Source: Arthrobacter sp. KBS0703 (GTDB lineage: Bacteria > Actinomycetota > Actinomycetes > Actinomycetales > Micrococcaceae). From it: a stretch of DNA of 64,000 bases. The notes under the pieces are model-generated. The model was not told the DNA's origin. It saw only the letters and a program-made list of their open reading frames with translations, and ran no database searches. The stretch spans positions 1,488,001 to 1,552,000 of the forward strand of contig NZ_MVDG02000001.1 of assembly GCF_002008315.2 (NCBI RefSeq), in the 5' to 3' direction. The translations under genes and the position numbers were made by a program. Below, piece by piece: positions 37,787 through 46,746 of the stretch. The stretch's first letter is position 1; every line of letters begins with the position of its first letter.

Positions 37787-38878
37787 ATGACAGAACCTTC
37801 GGCCTACGAACTCGAAGCGTGGCGCAACGTCAAACTGTTCAAGGGCCGACCCATTTCAAACGGAATGAGAAGCGCCGGCGAGCAAGTGACCAACGGCGCC
37901 ACGAAGTTCAAGGGACGCGCCACGCAGTACCTGGCCAACCGCCCGGGAGCCGACTTCGTTGCCAAGAGCGCCAAAACCGTCGGCACTAAAGCCCGTCAGG
38001 CCGTCGACGCCATCCCCGACGGCCTGACCGACTGGGGCGGCGCAGTTCTTGGATCGGCGCAGCAGACCGCGGCAAGGATCGCCCGCGTAGGGCTCTCGCC
38101 CAAAGGGATGGTGAAGAAGCACGTCAAGCTCGGGCACGACGTTGCGCTGCTTTCCGACCTGCGCCGTCTCGACCTCCAGCAGATCGACGCCGTCCGTGGA
38201 CGGGGAGCGCAATGGGGCTACCCGATCATCGCCGCAGCCTCCGGGGCGGTGGCAGGAGTTCTGATCACTGGCGGGGAACTCGCCGTCCCTCTCACCGGCG
38301 GCGCCGCGGCAGCGCCTTCGGGAGGGGTAATCGCCGGCGCCTTCTTTGGCGACGCCGCAGTTGTTCTCAGCCTCTCCTCCCGCTGCGTCGGCGCAACGTC
38401 GCTGCTCTACGGCTACGATCCGGAAGATCCTGCCGAGAAGCTCTTCATTATGTCCGTTGTAAACGCCGGAACAGCGATGTCGGCCAGCGCAAAGACCGCC
38501 GCCATGGCCGACATCTCGCGGCTCACCCAGGCACTCGTCCGCGGCAGAACCTGGGCCGTCCTGGACAGGTCGCTGGTCTCCCAGGTCTCGAAGCAATTCG
38601 CGAAGGCGTTCGGAACCCGCCTGACCAAACAGGGGCTCGGCAAAGTGATCCCTGCAGCGGGGACCCTCATTGGATTCACACTTAACTGGGCGACGCTGGA
38701 ATCGATCGTTGACGTCGCAAACAACGAATACCGCAAGCGATTCCTTCTCGAGAAGTACGCGCACCTCGCGGCCGAGGAGGCATCCGCACCGTTCACCGAT
38801 GGCGTCCCGGACGAGGCTGACGAGGTCATCAGCGTGATCGGTGAGATCGTCGAAGCGGGCGGACCCGACCTCCACTGA
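37787..38878 (+). CDS. EcsC-family protein
   Basis: Leaderless start: TACACT lies 6 nt before ATG. The 363-residue product has a variable N-terminus, then SPKGMVKKHVKLGHDVALLSDLRRLDLQQIDAVRG, glycine-rich hydrophobic segments (PIIAAASGAVAGVLITGGELAVPLTGGAAAAPSGGVIAGAFFGDAAVVLSLS), YGYDPEDPAEKLFIMSVVNAGTA, and a late FAKAFGTRLTKQGLGKVIPAAGTLIGFTLNWATLESIVDVANNEYRKRFL. This is the pattern of the EcsC family, membrane-associated proteins of uncertain role. It sits in the second module copy, between R1 and the QPKG-type gene, and has no counterpart in the first copy. Confidence 0.8.
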   Translation: MTEPSAYELEAWRNVKLFKGRPISNGMRSAGEQVTNGATKFKGRATQYLANRPGADFVAKSAKTVGTKARQAVDAIPDGLTDWGGAVLGSAQQTAARIARVGLSPKGMVKKHVKLGHDVALLSDLRRLDLQQIDAVRGRGAQWGYPIIAAASGAVAGVLITGGELAVPLTGGAAAAPSGGVIAGAFFGDAAVVLSLSSRCVGATSLLYGYDPEDPAEKLFIMSVVNAGTAMSASAKTAAMADISRLTQALVRGRTWAVLDRSLVSQVSKQFAKAFGTRLTKQGLGKVIPAAGTLIGFTLNWATLESIVDVANNEYRKRFLLEKYAHLAAEEASAPFTDGVPDEADEVISVIGEIVEAGGPDLH

Positions 38879-38935
38879 CCCGGGGCAGGTCACAGGCGGG
38901 CCGTGGCGGCGACGTTTCAGTGCAAGGCCACACAC

Positions 38936-39377
38936 ATGTCGGACATGATGACATCACCGAACCGGCAGCCCAAGGGACCATCGCCGGGCGGACAGTTTGC
39001 CACCGACCTGCAGGCCGAACCGGTCCTGCTTCTTGACTCTTCCCGGCGCGAGCTCATCCTCTCCCCCGGCGCCGCCGACACGTTTCCGGAACTGGCCGAC
39101 GGAGACGTCATTGAGGCCGTCAACGTGAGCCTGCTCCGACAACGGGGTCCGGCTACTGGATCTCCCGGCCGAAACGGAGAACATCAAAGACCTCATCACC
39201 GACTCCGATTCCGGCTACGGCCACACTCTGGACTCTTGTCTTGAGACGAACGGCGCAGTCATCGAGGAGTTCAAGGCACCGAATGCGCCGTCAGGGAGCT
39301 CGGTCTCTCAACTAGCTTTCCCATCCGTCTCTCAGCTAGGCTACTTCTACAAGACCTACCCGAGCGGGACTGGATAA
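38936..39377 (+). pseudogene. QPKG/GGQFA-type small protein, degenerate copy 2
   Basis: Starts SDMMTSPNRQPKGPSPGGQF and stays in frame to VIEAVNV. Three single-base changes relative to copy 1 (an extra T and an extra G near 39130-39150, a missing C near 39160) shift the frame. In the corrected frame the protein continues as ENIKDLITDSDSGYGHTLDSCLETNGAVIEEFKAPNAPSG ... GYFYKTYPSGTG and stops at 39377, inside the first tandem-repeat unit. The intact ancestor would be about 145 residues. The tandem repeat therefore grew from the 3' end of this gene. Confidence 0.65.
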
Positions 39378-39818
39378 CAGGGACTCCAGCCTCCGTAACG
39401 GACCCCGCAGCCATAGGCCTCACCACACACCTACCCGAGCGGGACTGGACAGAACCAGCCCGCAACGGACCCCACAGCCATAGGCCTCACCACACACCTA
39501 CCCGAGCGGGACTGGACAGAACCAGCCCGCAACGGACCCCACAGCCATAGGCCTCACCACACACCTACCCGAGCGGGACTGGACAGAACCAGCCCGCAAC
39601 GGACCCCACAGCCATAGGCCTCACCACACACCTACCCGAGCGGGACTGGACAGAACCAGCCCGCAACGGACCCCACAGCCATAGGCCTCACCACACACCT
39701 ACCCGAGCGGGACTGGACAGAACCAGCCCGCAACGGACCCCACAGCCATAGGCCTCACCACACACCTACCCGAGCGGGACTGGACAGAACCAGCCCGCAA
39801 CGGACCCCACAGCCATAC
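39356..39818 (+). repeat. 67-bp tandem repeat array, seven units
   Basis: One variant 75-bp unit (39356) is followed by five identical 67-bp units (39431, 39498, 39565, 39632, 39699) and a truncated last unit (39766-39818). Each has CTACCCGAGCGGGACTGGA, then AACCAGCCCGCAACGGACC, then CAGCCATAGGCCTCACC. The CCCGAGCGGG core is an inverted repeat. There are no spacers, so this is not CRISPR. Identity between units means recent expansion by slippage or unequal exchange. Confidence 0.95.
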
Positions 39819-39976
39819 GGCCATCCTGATGCGTCGCGTAGCCGATCTATCTGGCTCCGGACGCAAATCTACTCGCGATGCAATGCAGTGGGCCCGGCGC
39901 CGCCCGCTGCATTTGCGGCTAGGCGCGCCGTGTGCCTTTCCGCAGGCTGCCCGCAACGCTCCGTAGCATTGAGGTC

Positions 39977-40474
39977 ATGGGTCTTCGAGGTCAGTCAGGT
40001 GCATCCCTGGGTGGAAGTGTTGTCCGCACACGGCAGCGGAAGCTGCAGCGCAACAGCTCCCCCTGTCCGACCTGCGGAGCCGGCAAAGGCTCGGCGTGCT
40101 TCGACAATACCCTTGGCGGCGGGCTAAGGAAGCTCGCCCGGACGCATCGGGCGCCTGCAGCACCGCAGCCGTCCGGCGGCTCCGGCAAATCGGCCAACAA
40201 GACCGTCAGGAGTGCCAGGCAGGCCTACCAGAAGGCGGAGGAGCTCGGGCCGATCATCCCTGTTCGGCCGACCCGGCTCCGGATGGACCGGTCGCCGCGG
40301 CTTGGACCCGGGCAGATGTACGTGATGCGGGCAGGGGCCGTCTACCACCCCGCCTGGTGCTCGATGGTGGCCGCCAAGTGGGACAGCGACCCCGAGGGGC
40401 TGCTGCTGATCGCGGAGGACACCGTGGGCGGGCGCCGCGACTGCAAGGCCTGCGAGGAACCGCTGACCGACTAG
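39977..40474 (+). CDS. zinc-finger-like protein, copy 2
   Basis: Same start context as copy 1 (TAGCAT, 7 nt, ATGGGTCTTCGAGG). CPTCGAGKGSAC then THR, HPAWC and CKACEEP are all kept, and differences from copy 1 are mostly conservative, so the gene seems to be under selection in both places. An IS481 element inserted exactly at its stop codon; the ACTAGA duplication preserves the TAG so the reading frame is intact. Confidence 0.75.
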   Translation: MGLRGQSGASLGGSVVRTRQRKLQRNSSPCPTCGAGKGSACFDNTLGGGLRKLARTHRAPAAPQPSGGSGKSANKTVRSARQAYQKAEELGPIIPVRPTRLRMDRSPRLGPGQMYVMRAGAVYHPAWCSMVAAKWDSDPEGLLLIAEDTVGGRRDCKACEEPLTD

Positions 40475-40475
40475 A
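40470..40475 (+). repeat. target-site duplication of the IS481 element (left)
   Basis: ACTAGA here is repeated at 43734-43739, directly outside the element's terminal inverted repeats. Confidence 0.85.
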
Positions 40476-41400
40476 TGTACTGCTCAGGGACGTTGGTTGG
40501 GTGAATGTGATGACTCGCTGGAGTCGTTGACTCATGGGTGAGGACCTCCGGTTGCACAGTGGAGTTGCTTAGACAACCGCTGAGGCGACCAGGAGGTCCT
40601 CAATGTCCCACGCTAATGCCGCTTTGACTCCGCGCCAACGGTTACGCGTCACGCGTCTCGTCATTGACCACGGCTGGCCGGTGTCTCGGGCTGCCGAACA
40701 GTTCAATTGCTCATGGCCCACGGCCAAACGGTGGGCGGCCCGATATGCCGCTATGGGCGAAGCCGGTATGACCGACAGATCCTCGCGCCCACACCGGGTG
40801 GCGAACCGGACCCCGCCGCAACTGGTTCGCCAGGTCGTGCACCTGCGCTGGAAGCAAAGGCTGGGGCCGGTCGCGATCGGAGCGAAACTGGCCATGCCCG
40901 CCTCCACGGTCCACGCGGTCCTGGTGCGCTGCCGGCTGAACCGGTTGCATCACGTGGACAAGCGCACCGGGGAAGTCATCCGCCGCTACGAACACGGGAC
41001 ACCGGGGGCGATGATCCATGTCGACGTGAAAAAACTCGGCAATATTCCCGACGGCGGCGGCTGGCGCTACGTCGGCCCGAAGGAAGGCAACAGGAATCGG
41101 GCAGGTACACCTGACAAACCGCAAAGCAGCCACCGCAACCGGTTGATCGGCACCTCCTACGTGCACACCGTCATCGATGACCATTCCAGGGTCGCCTACG
41201 CCGAGATCCACGGCGACGAAACAGCGCCCACCGCAGCCGCCGTCCTGAAACGCGCCGTGTCCTGGTTCGCCGCCCGCGGCGTCACCGTCGAGCGGGTCCT
41301 CTCCGACAACGGTTCAGCCTACAAATCCCACCTCTGGTGTCAGCGATGGTCGAAAAGTGAGCCATTTCGCGGGTTGAAAACTGAGCCACTTTGACGTTGG

Positions 41401-42188
41401 TTATTCTGCCGTATTTTCCGGCCTTGTCGAGGGCAACGAGTCCGCCAGGGTGTGTTTGAGTCGGTAGCTTGAGCCTTTGAGGGTGATGACTTCGGCGTGG
41501 TGGACGATGCGGTCGATCATGGCCGAGGCCACGACCTGGTCTCCGAAGACGTCACCCCAGCGGGCGAAGGGCAGGTTCGAGGTGAGGACCAGCGAAGCGT
41601 GCTCGTAGCGCGATGAGACGAGCTGGAAGAACAGGTTCGCGGCGTCCTGCTCGAAGGGATGTAGCCGACCTCGTCGACGATGATCAGCCCGTAACGGCGC
41701 AGCCTGATGAGTTCTTGGGGCAGTCTGCCGTTCTGATGGGCGGACTGGAGCCGGGCGACCCAGTCGATGGCGGTCGCGAAAAGGACCCGGTGGCCCAGTT
41801 GGGTGGCACGTAGGCCGAGCCCGGTAGCGAGATGTGTCTTGCCCGTCCCGGGCGGGCCGAGCAGGACAATGTTGGATGCTTCACTGAGGAATGCGCCCGT
41901 GGCCAGGTGCGCGATGGTGTCGCGCCTGAGGCCGGGCTGGTGGTCGAAGCTGGAGTCCTCGAGCGATTTTCGGGCCGGGAATCCCGCGGCCCTGGCCCGG
42001 GCTTCAGCTCCGGAGGCCTCCCTGGCGGCGACTTCCCGGGACAGGACCGCGGCGAGGTATTCCTCATGGGTCCAGCCTCCGTCTCGGGCCTGGTCAGCGA
42101 GCCGGGCTGCTGCTTCCCGGATACGGGGCGCCTTCATGGCCCGGGAGTAGTACTCGATCTGTCCGGCGGTTTCCTTGGCCTCGGGCAT
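41401..42188 (-). pseudogene. istB: IstB-like ATP-binding helper, frameshifted
   Basis: The ATG overlaps the istA stop (ATGA). NIVLLGPPGTGKTHLA is Walker A and LIIVDEVGYIP is Walker B. At EVGYIP, near 41660, one base is missing, and the usual FEQDAANLFFQLVSSRYE continuation appears in the next frame through LTSNLPFARWGDVFGD to a stop at 41401. IstB stimulates the IstA transposase and gives target-site control. A single lost base in an otherwise perfect gene could be a sequencing error. Confidence 0.8.
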
Positions 42189-43402
42189 CAGGCGACCTGC
42201 CCGTCATCGAGGACGACACCGAAAGCGCGGTCGTAGTCGGCCAGGTCCCGTACTCCGGCGGACTCGGCAGGCACCGGGTTCTGGAAGGCTTTCCGCAGGG
42301 TCCGGGCAGCGTCGACGTGGTCCGGATCGGTGATCGTCAGGCCAGTGCCCCAGGACCGGGCATGGTCTCCGACGCTTCTGCCGTCCAAGCTGATGCGGAC
42401 AGTGTCCAGGTCTGCGGTGACCTCGACGAACCTGCCGATGGCCTGCGGGTGGACGGAGTAGTCGTTGGATCCCATCCGGACGTAGTAATCCCGTGGGAGC
42501 CTGACCCTCGCGGCGAACCCTGTCACCGGCGGAAGCGGAGGCAGTCCCAGCATCGCCGCCTTGTCCTGAGGGAGCAGTTCCGTGGGCCGGGCACCAATCC
42601 GGCGGACCATCCGGGTGTTGGCTTTGGGCAGCCAATGCGCGAGTTGGGCGTTGAAGTCCTCCGGCGAAGCGAAGGACCGTCCTGGCAGGAACGAGGTTTC
42701 CAGAAACTGGTTCGTCCTTTCCACGACTCCTTTGCTCTCCGGGTCGTAGGGCTTGACCTGCACGATCCTGGTCGCGAGCACGCCGGCGAACGCTGGAACC
42801 CCGGCGGCGAAGCTGTTCCGGCGACCGATGCCGGTTTCGTTGTCCCAGATCAGCCGCCGCGGCACCGCGCCCAGGGACCCGATCAGGTCCCACATGCCGG
42901 CCAGCAGGTCCCCGGTCATGCGGGACGGGATCATCCGGGCCATGATGAACCGCGAATGCGAGGACACCATGACCAGCACCGGTAGGATCCTTGGCTTTCC
43001 GGCCCCGACGGGTATCCGCACCTCCGGGAACCACAGGTCGCACTGGGCCTGGTCGCCGGGTTCGTAACTGATCCGGTCCGCGGGATCCGCTGGTGCATAC
43101 TCCGGCCGGATCCTGGCCACGTTTTCCCGGAACCAGGCCGGCGACCCGGTCCAGCCCACGCGCTCCGCGAGCACCGTGGCGGGCATTCGCGGGTTCTCCT
43201 TCAGCAGCGCCTGTATGGCCGGCTCGACCGCTTTGATCCAAGAGTCCCTTGGCGCCCGCGCGTACGTCGGCGGACTCTGGGCGCTGACCGCTTTCGCGAC
43301 CGTGTTCCGGGAAATCCCCAGACGTGCCGCTATCGACCTCATCGACTCACCCTCGGCAAGATGCAACCGCCGAATAAGCGCCCAATCCTCCACTGTGATC
43401 AC
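42188..43402 (-). CDS. istA: IS21-family transposase IstA
   Basis: A 404-residue product from GTG 43402. The N-terminal helix-turn-helix is GESMRSIAARLGISRNTVAKAV. The DDE residues are in QCDLWFPEVRIP, IWDNETGIG and GVVERTNQFLETSF. The C-terminal part has the usual beta-barrel (RLPRDYYVRMGSNDYSVHP). It cuts and joins the element's ends together with IstB. It looks complete. Confidence 0.9.
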   Translation of the reverse strand: MITVEDWALIRRLHLAEGESMRSIAARLGISRNTVAKAVSAQSPPTYARAPRDSWIKAVEPAIQALLKENPRMPATVLAERVGWTGSPAWFRENVARIRPEYAPADPADRISYEPGDQAQCDLWFPEVRIPVGAGKPRILPVLVMVSSHSRFIMARMIPSRMTGDLLAGMWDLIGSLGAVPRRLIWDNETGIGRRNSFAAGVPAFAGVLATRIVQVKPYDPESKGVVERTNQFLETSFLPGRSFASPEDFNAQLAHWLPKANTRMVRRIGARPTELLPQDKAAMLGLPPLPPVTGFAARVRLPRDYYVRMGSNDYSVHPQAIGRFVEVTADLDTVRISLDGRSVGDHARSWGTGLTITDPDHVDAARTLRKAFQNPVPAESAGVRDLADYDRAFGVVLDDGQVA

Positions 43403-43739
43403 CCACCCAATCGTTTGGAACGGGTGGCTCAGTTTTCAACCGTCACAATGGCTCAGTTTTCGACCGTCACCGACAACTGGCGGGACACCTGCCGGGAGCT
43501 GAACATCAACGTCAAGAAGACCCGCCCATACCGTCCGCAGACCAACGGCAAGATCGAACGGTTCCACCGCACCTTGGCCGACGGATGGGCATTCAAACGC
43601 TTCTACGCCACCGAATCAGCCCGCAGAAACGCCCTCCCGGCATGGCTGCACCACTACAATCACCACAGGCCCCACACCGCAATCGGAGGCCACCCGCCCA
43701 TCAGCCGCTTAACCAACCTGCCTGGGCAGTACAACTAGA

Positions 43740-43951
43740 AGGCCAAGGGCCCGGCCAACGAGTGCAAGGTATCGGGAAGGCAACGGCTCCCGTCCGGCGC
43801 TCCGGTGACTGGGCGCAGCGCTGTCCGCGGCAGCCCTGAACACTGCGGTGACCAGCTTCATGGACCGGAGGCCGGCTACCGCTTCGCCCAGACCGCGGAC
43901 AACCTCAGCGTCGTCCAGGAGGCTCGAGGATTATCGGGTTGCACGGCGCCC
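43740..43951. other. flank of the second module
   Basis: No gene. The first bases (GGCCAAGGGCCC) resemble the sequence right of the first zinc-finger copy at 9643, then similarity fades. Confidence 0.35.
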
Positions 43952-44827
43952 TCACTTCGCTGCTTCAAACCATGCCCGGCCGTGGCGGTATCGGAACGCG
44001 AAACCGTTGTACCCGGCAGGTCGCAGGTCGATGGTGTCTAATAGCCCGGCCGCGGGACGGTCAGACTTGTCCCAGCCAGGCTCAGCAACTTCCGAAATGC
44101 CCTCCCGTGCAAGCCCGATTTCCGGGAAGGCCGCATCGACGAGTCCGGCACGCGGCCGCAGGGGTATGCCAGTGAACCCGTGACCGGCGAACCCGTACAG
44201 CAGCAGGCGCTTCTCATCCGAGCCTGCGCGTCCCGGCAGGTCGGACTGCTCATCCCACAACCATGATTCCCCCACCAACGCTGCAAAATCCTTGGGAGAG
44301 AGGCCATTGACCCTGTCGATCCCGTGGAGGGGACAGTAGTCCGAGGCGTGGATACCCTCCTCTTCAATGACGTGGTCGTCGGCGCCAGGGAAGGAGCGGC
44401 GGAACTCCGCCAAACAGATGCACCCACCCGACCTCACCTCCTCCGTTCCTACCAGCCCGGACTCCTCACCCTCGAAAGGCCACGACGGGGCCAAGCCGGC
44501 TCCCGCCGGGACCTCCCAGACGAGGCGGGTCCCAACCTGGCCCATCGTGAAGAGCCGCCAAATCTGCCCGCCAATCACGGCGAGGGCCAGGATGCTGAAT
44601 CCGGCGGCCACGGCCGCAAAGCCGCTGGACTGTGATGCCTCGCCCAGTTCCCCATACGTTCGGCCCAGTTCACCAGGGAGGACCGCGAAGGTTGCGGCCC
44701 AGCCCACGCAGGCTGCCGCCAACGATGCCGCAGGCCCAACGAGGCCGTGCCGGAGCACCCGCTTCCTGGCCTGAACCGCCACGGGCCCCACTTCCGTGGT
44801 GCTCCCCGTTGCTGCCGCCCGCGCCAT
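43952..44827 (-). CDS. membrane protein of unknown function
   Basis: A 291-residue product with two N-terminal membrane helices (GPAASLAAACVGWAATFAVL and AAVAAGFSILALAVIGGQIW), then a ~200-residue cytosolic domain with cysteines (GGCICL, DYCPLHG) and FRYRHGRAWF near the end. The family is not recognised. It follows the smaller membrane protein at 44900 in the same direction. Confidence 0.6.
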   Translation of the reverse strand: MARAAATGSTTEVGPVAVQARKRVLRHGLVGPAASLAAACVGWAATFAVLPGELGRTYGELGEASQSSGFAAVAAGFSILALAVIGGQIWRLFTMGQVGTRLVWEVPAGAGLAPSWPFEGEESGLVGTEEVRSGGCICLAEFRRSFPGADDHVIEEEGIHASDYCPLHGIDRVNGLSPKDFAALVGESWLWDEQSDLPGRAGSDEKRLLLYGFAGHGFTGIPLRPRAGLVDAAFPEIGLAREGISEVAEPGWDKSDRPAAGLLDTIDLRPAGYNGFAFRYRHGRAWFEAAK

Positions 44828-44899
44828 CGCACAAACGGCGCCCAGCTGCCGCCATGACCGTCCAGCAACCAGCGCCGCAACGACCGTCCCCGCCGCAGA

Positions 44900-45254
44900 C
44901 TAGAGCCACCACACCGGGGCCGAGGCATAGCCGTCCAGCGTGTGGGGCACGGCGGCGAAGGCGAGGACTAACGGGGCTGCTACGACGGCTTTTCGACCCA
45001 GCATCCATCCGAAGACAGAAAACGCCACGGCCAGGAGGACGCCGGCAATTCCCATCATGTCGATGAAACGGAAGGCTCCGAACCATCCAGGATCATCGAG
45101 GGACTCCCAGCCCCGGTCCGTGACAAAAGCCGACCCGGTCCCAAGTAGTCCCGTGAGCCAGCCAAGGATCCTCTGCCTGCGGGATGAAAACGGCTTCGGC
45201 AAGACGGCCCAGGCGTCGGCGCCCGGGCGCACGACAGCGCAGGTAACGGTCACG
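44900..45254 (-). CDS. small membrane protein
   Basis: GTG start at 45254 with GGAAG 6-7 nt upstream; the open frame extends further but without support. Two or three membrane helices (ILGWLTGLLGTGSAFV, MGIAGVLLAVAFSVFGWML, VVAAPLVLAFAAV). No family was recognised. It may form a unit with the larger membrane protein downstream. Confidence 0.5.
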
Positions 45255-45305
45255 TATCTTCCTTCGATCGAGTGGTGGAGGGAGCCTGGCGCTGGATCGA
45301 GCCGA

Positions 45306-45575
45306 CTAGCGGTAGGCGTCACCGCGGTGTGCGATGGAGACGATCTCGACCAGGACCACGTCCTCCTCGATCCGGTAAATGACGCGGTAGTCGCCCCGCC
45401 TAGCCGAATACAGCGGGAACAACGGTTCCTTCAGCTGCTTGCCTACGCGGTGGGGGTTTTCGCTAAGGGCCCCGGTGATGAACTCAAACGCCGCCGCTGC
45501 CACCTTCTCGGGCAGGTCATGCGTTAGGGCCCGTTTCGCCGACTTGGAGAACCTGACCTCGTAGCGCGGGCTCAT
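45306..45575 (-). CDS. relE: RelE/ParE-superfamily toxin
   Basis: The 89-residue product has the RelE fold pattern: YEVRFSKSAKRAL, LSENPHRVGKQLKEPLFPLYSARRGDYRVIYRIEEDVVLVEIVSIAHRGDAY. R and Y near the C-terminus (RGDYRVIYRI, HRGDAYR) are the usual ribosome-dependent mRNA-cleaving residues. Its ATG overlaps the antitoxin stop by 4 bp. Confidence 0.88.
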   Translation of the reverse strand: MSPRYEVRFSKSAKRALTHDLPEKVAAAAFEFITGALSENPHRVGKQLKEPLFPLYSARRGDYRVIYRIEEDVVLVEIVSIAHRGDAYR

Positions 45576-45853
45576 GCCCCATGCTTCGTTGAGCGCATTT
45601 GCGCCCGGACCTGTTCGATGGTGAAAGACTCACCATTGGACAGCTCTTTGATCCCTTGACCGATCTCCTGGACAAGCTTCGCGTCGGACAGAACTGCGAC
45701 CGTTTCAATCAGGGCATCGTAATCATCGGCACCCAGGAGCACGGCGGCGCGTGAACCGTTACGAGTGATCTCGAATCGTTCATGCGTGGTTGATGCCTGC
45801 TCCACAATGCGCGAAAAGCTCGAGCGGGCCTCTGCTACCGGAAGGGTGGTCAT
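45572..45853 (-). CDS. relB: Phd/YefM-family antitoxin
   Basis: Start at 45853 with a perfect TAGAAT 7 nt upstream (leaderless). MTTLPVAEARSSFSRIVEQA...FEITRNGSRAAVLLGADDYDALIETV is the Phd/YefM N-terminal DNA-binding dimer, and the tail wraps the toxin. It neutralises the RelE toxin and represses the operon. Such pairs stabilise plasmids or act in stress and phage defence. Confidence 0.88.
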   Translation of the reverse strand: MTTLPVAEARSSFSRIVEQASTTHERFEITRNGSRAAVLLGADDYDALIETVAVLSDAKLVQEIGQGIKELSNGESFTIEQVRAQMRSTKHGA

Positions 45854-45970
45854 GTACACAATTCTAGCGCACAGCGAGACGATGTTGCTGATCCTCATCC
45901 TGACATACGGGCGGCGAATTCCAACCCGAACCTGGGCGGCTTCGATGCGTGCAACACCTAGGATTCAGGA

Positions 45971-46405
45971 ATGAGAGAGGAGCCGGCGGTGTGGCAGCGC
46001 TATGACCGCGACAAACTTCCCCAGGGGTGGGCATATCCGGTTGGCCGTGACCAAGTCGCTGAGGCTCTGGTCTTCGCCAGGGCCACCGTCGGCAGTCTGT
46101 CCTTCAGCGCGGGCACACTGCGCCCCGACGACCTCTACGTCCTTCGCGTCTACTGGCCATCAGACGCCAAAGCAAGATACTTCCACTCAACAGATTTTGA
46201 GCCATACCCGCTGATGTTGTCCGTCCAAGCCGTCCCGTCGTCGCTGCGGCTTCCCATAAGTAAGGCGCTGCGCGACACCTGGCTGGAACAGGCCATGGAG
46301 TGGGCCCGCCATGCCCCTCGGCGGGGCAACGCCTGGACAGCATCAGACCATCATTGGAACCTCATATACCGTCCGGACACGGGATTCATAGTCGACGCTG
46401 GCTAA
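45971..46405 (+). CDS. unknown-function protein
   Basis: Leaderless start: TAGGAT lies 6 nt before ATG. The 144-residue product is rich in aromatic residues (WQRYDRDKLPQGWAYPV, LRVYWPSDAKARYFHSTDF, DHHWNLIYRPDTGFIV) and has no signal or membrane segment. The family is not recognised. The clear promoter-start arrangement supports it as a real gene. Confidence 0.6.
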   Translation: MREEPAVWQRYDRDKLPQGWAYPVGRDQVAEALVFARATVGSLSFSAGTLRPDDLYVLRVYWPSDAKARYFHSTDFEPYPLMLSVQAVPSSLRLPISKALRDTWLEQAMEWARHAPRRGNAWTASDHHWNLIYRPDTGFIVDAG

Positions 46406-46410
46406 GCCGC

Positions 46411-46515
46411 CTATAGCCCCATCACTTCAGGGCGCCAGATAATCCAGGCCACGATGATTGCCACGACAACGACCACCATCAGCAGTGCGGTAGCGAGGAT
46501 GGCCTTGGGCTTCAT
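46411..46515 (-). CDS. 34-residue single-span membrane protein
   Basis: MKPKAILATALLMVVVVV, then AIIVAWIIW and RPEVMGL. TACGCT lies 7 nt upstream of the ATG, the same leaderless pattern as its neighbours. Its stop codon lies 6 bp from the convergent stop of the 45971 gene. The role is unknown. Confidence 0.55.
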   Translation of the reverse strand: MKPKAILATALLMVVVVVAIIVAWIIWRPEVMGL

Positions 46516-46746
46516 AGGTGCAAGCGTAGCCCCGGTATTTGCTTCTGACGGTCACTTCTGGGATGAGGAAGAAGCTCGGCGGGCGGACTGGGATCGTCGG
46601 GGCAGGAGGCTCTAATCCGAGTGGAGGATCCTGAACGAAGCACGGACGGGCGGTCGGCTAGCGCGGCGTCGGTTCTTGCCCCACCACCCATGCAACAGTC
46701 CTCGGAGCAGCCGTGTCGGGATTCCTTGAGTCAATAGGCTGTGTCT

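Larger units (their letters stand above)
41338..43476 (-). mobile_element. IS21-family insertion sequence
   Basis: The terminal repeats match: left TGTCAGCGATGGTCGAAAAG, right (complement) TTGTCGGTGACGGTCGAAAA, each followed by a second inner copy with GGTTGAAAACTGAGCCAC. The 4-bp CTGG duplication lies at 41334-41337 and 43477-43480. It encodes istA and a frameshifted istB. Confidence 0.9.
40476..43733 (+). mobile_element. IS481-family insertion sequence, interrupted by an IS21 element
   Basis: The ends form imperfect inverted repeats: TGTACTGCTCAGGGACGTTG on the left and TGTACTGCCCAGGCAGGTTG (reverse-complemented) on the right. A 6-bp ACTAGA duplication flanks it. Without the 2.1-kb IS21 and its 4-bp duplication the element is about 1.1 kb, usual for IS481. 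Confidence 0.88.
40603..43738 (+). pseudogene. IS481 transposase, split by IS21
   Basis: The N-terminal part (40603-41337) has LRVTRLVIDHGWPVSRAAEQFNCSWPTAKRWAARY (helix-turn-helix), IHVDVKKLG (first Asp) and VLSDNGSAYKSHLW (second Asp). After the IS21 and its duplication, 43481-43738 continues with RDTCRELNINVKKTRPYRPQTNGKIERFHRTLADGW (catalytic Glu). Removing the insert and one CTGG restores a single 330-residue frame with no other defect, so the interruption is recent. The TAG stop codon comes from the target duplication, not from the element. Confidence 0.88.

Noticed and set aside
39356..39818. CRISPR array
   Set aside because: Units are 67 bp and contiguous with no unique spacers, and no cas genes are near.
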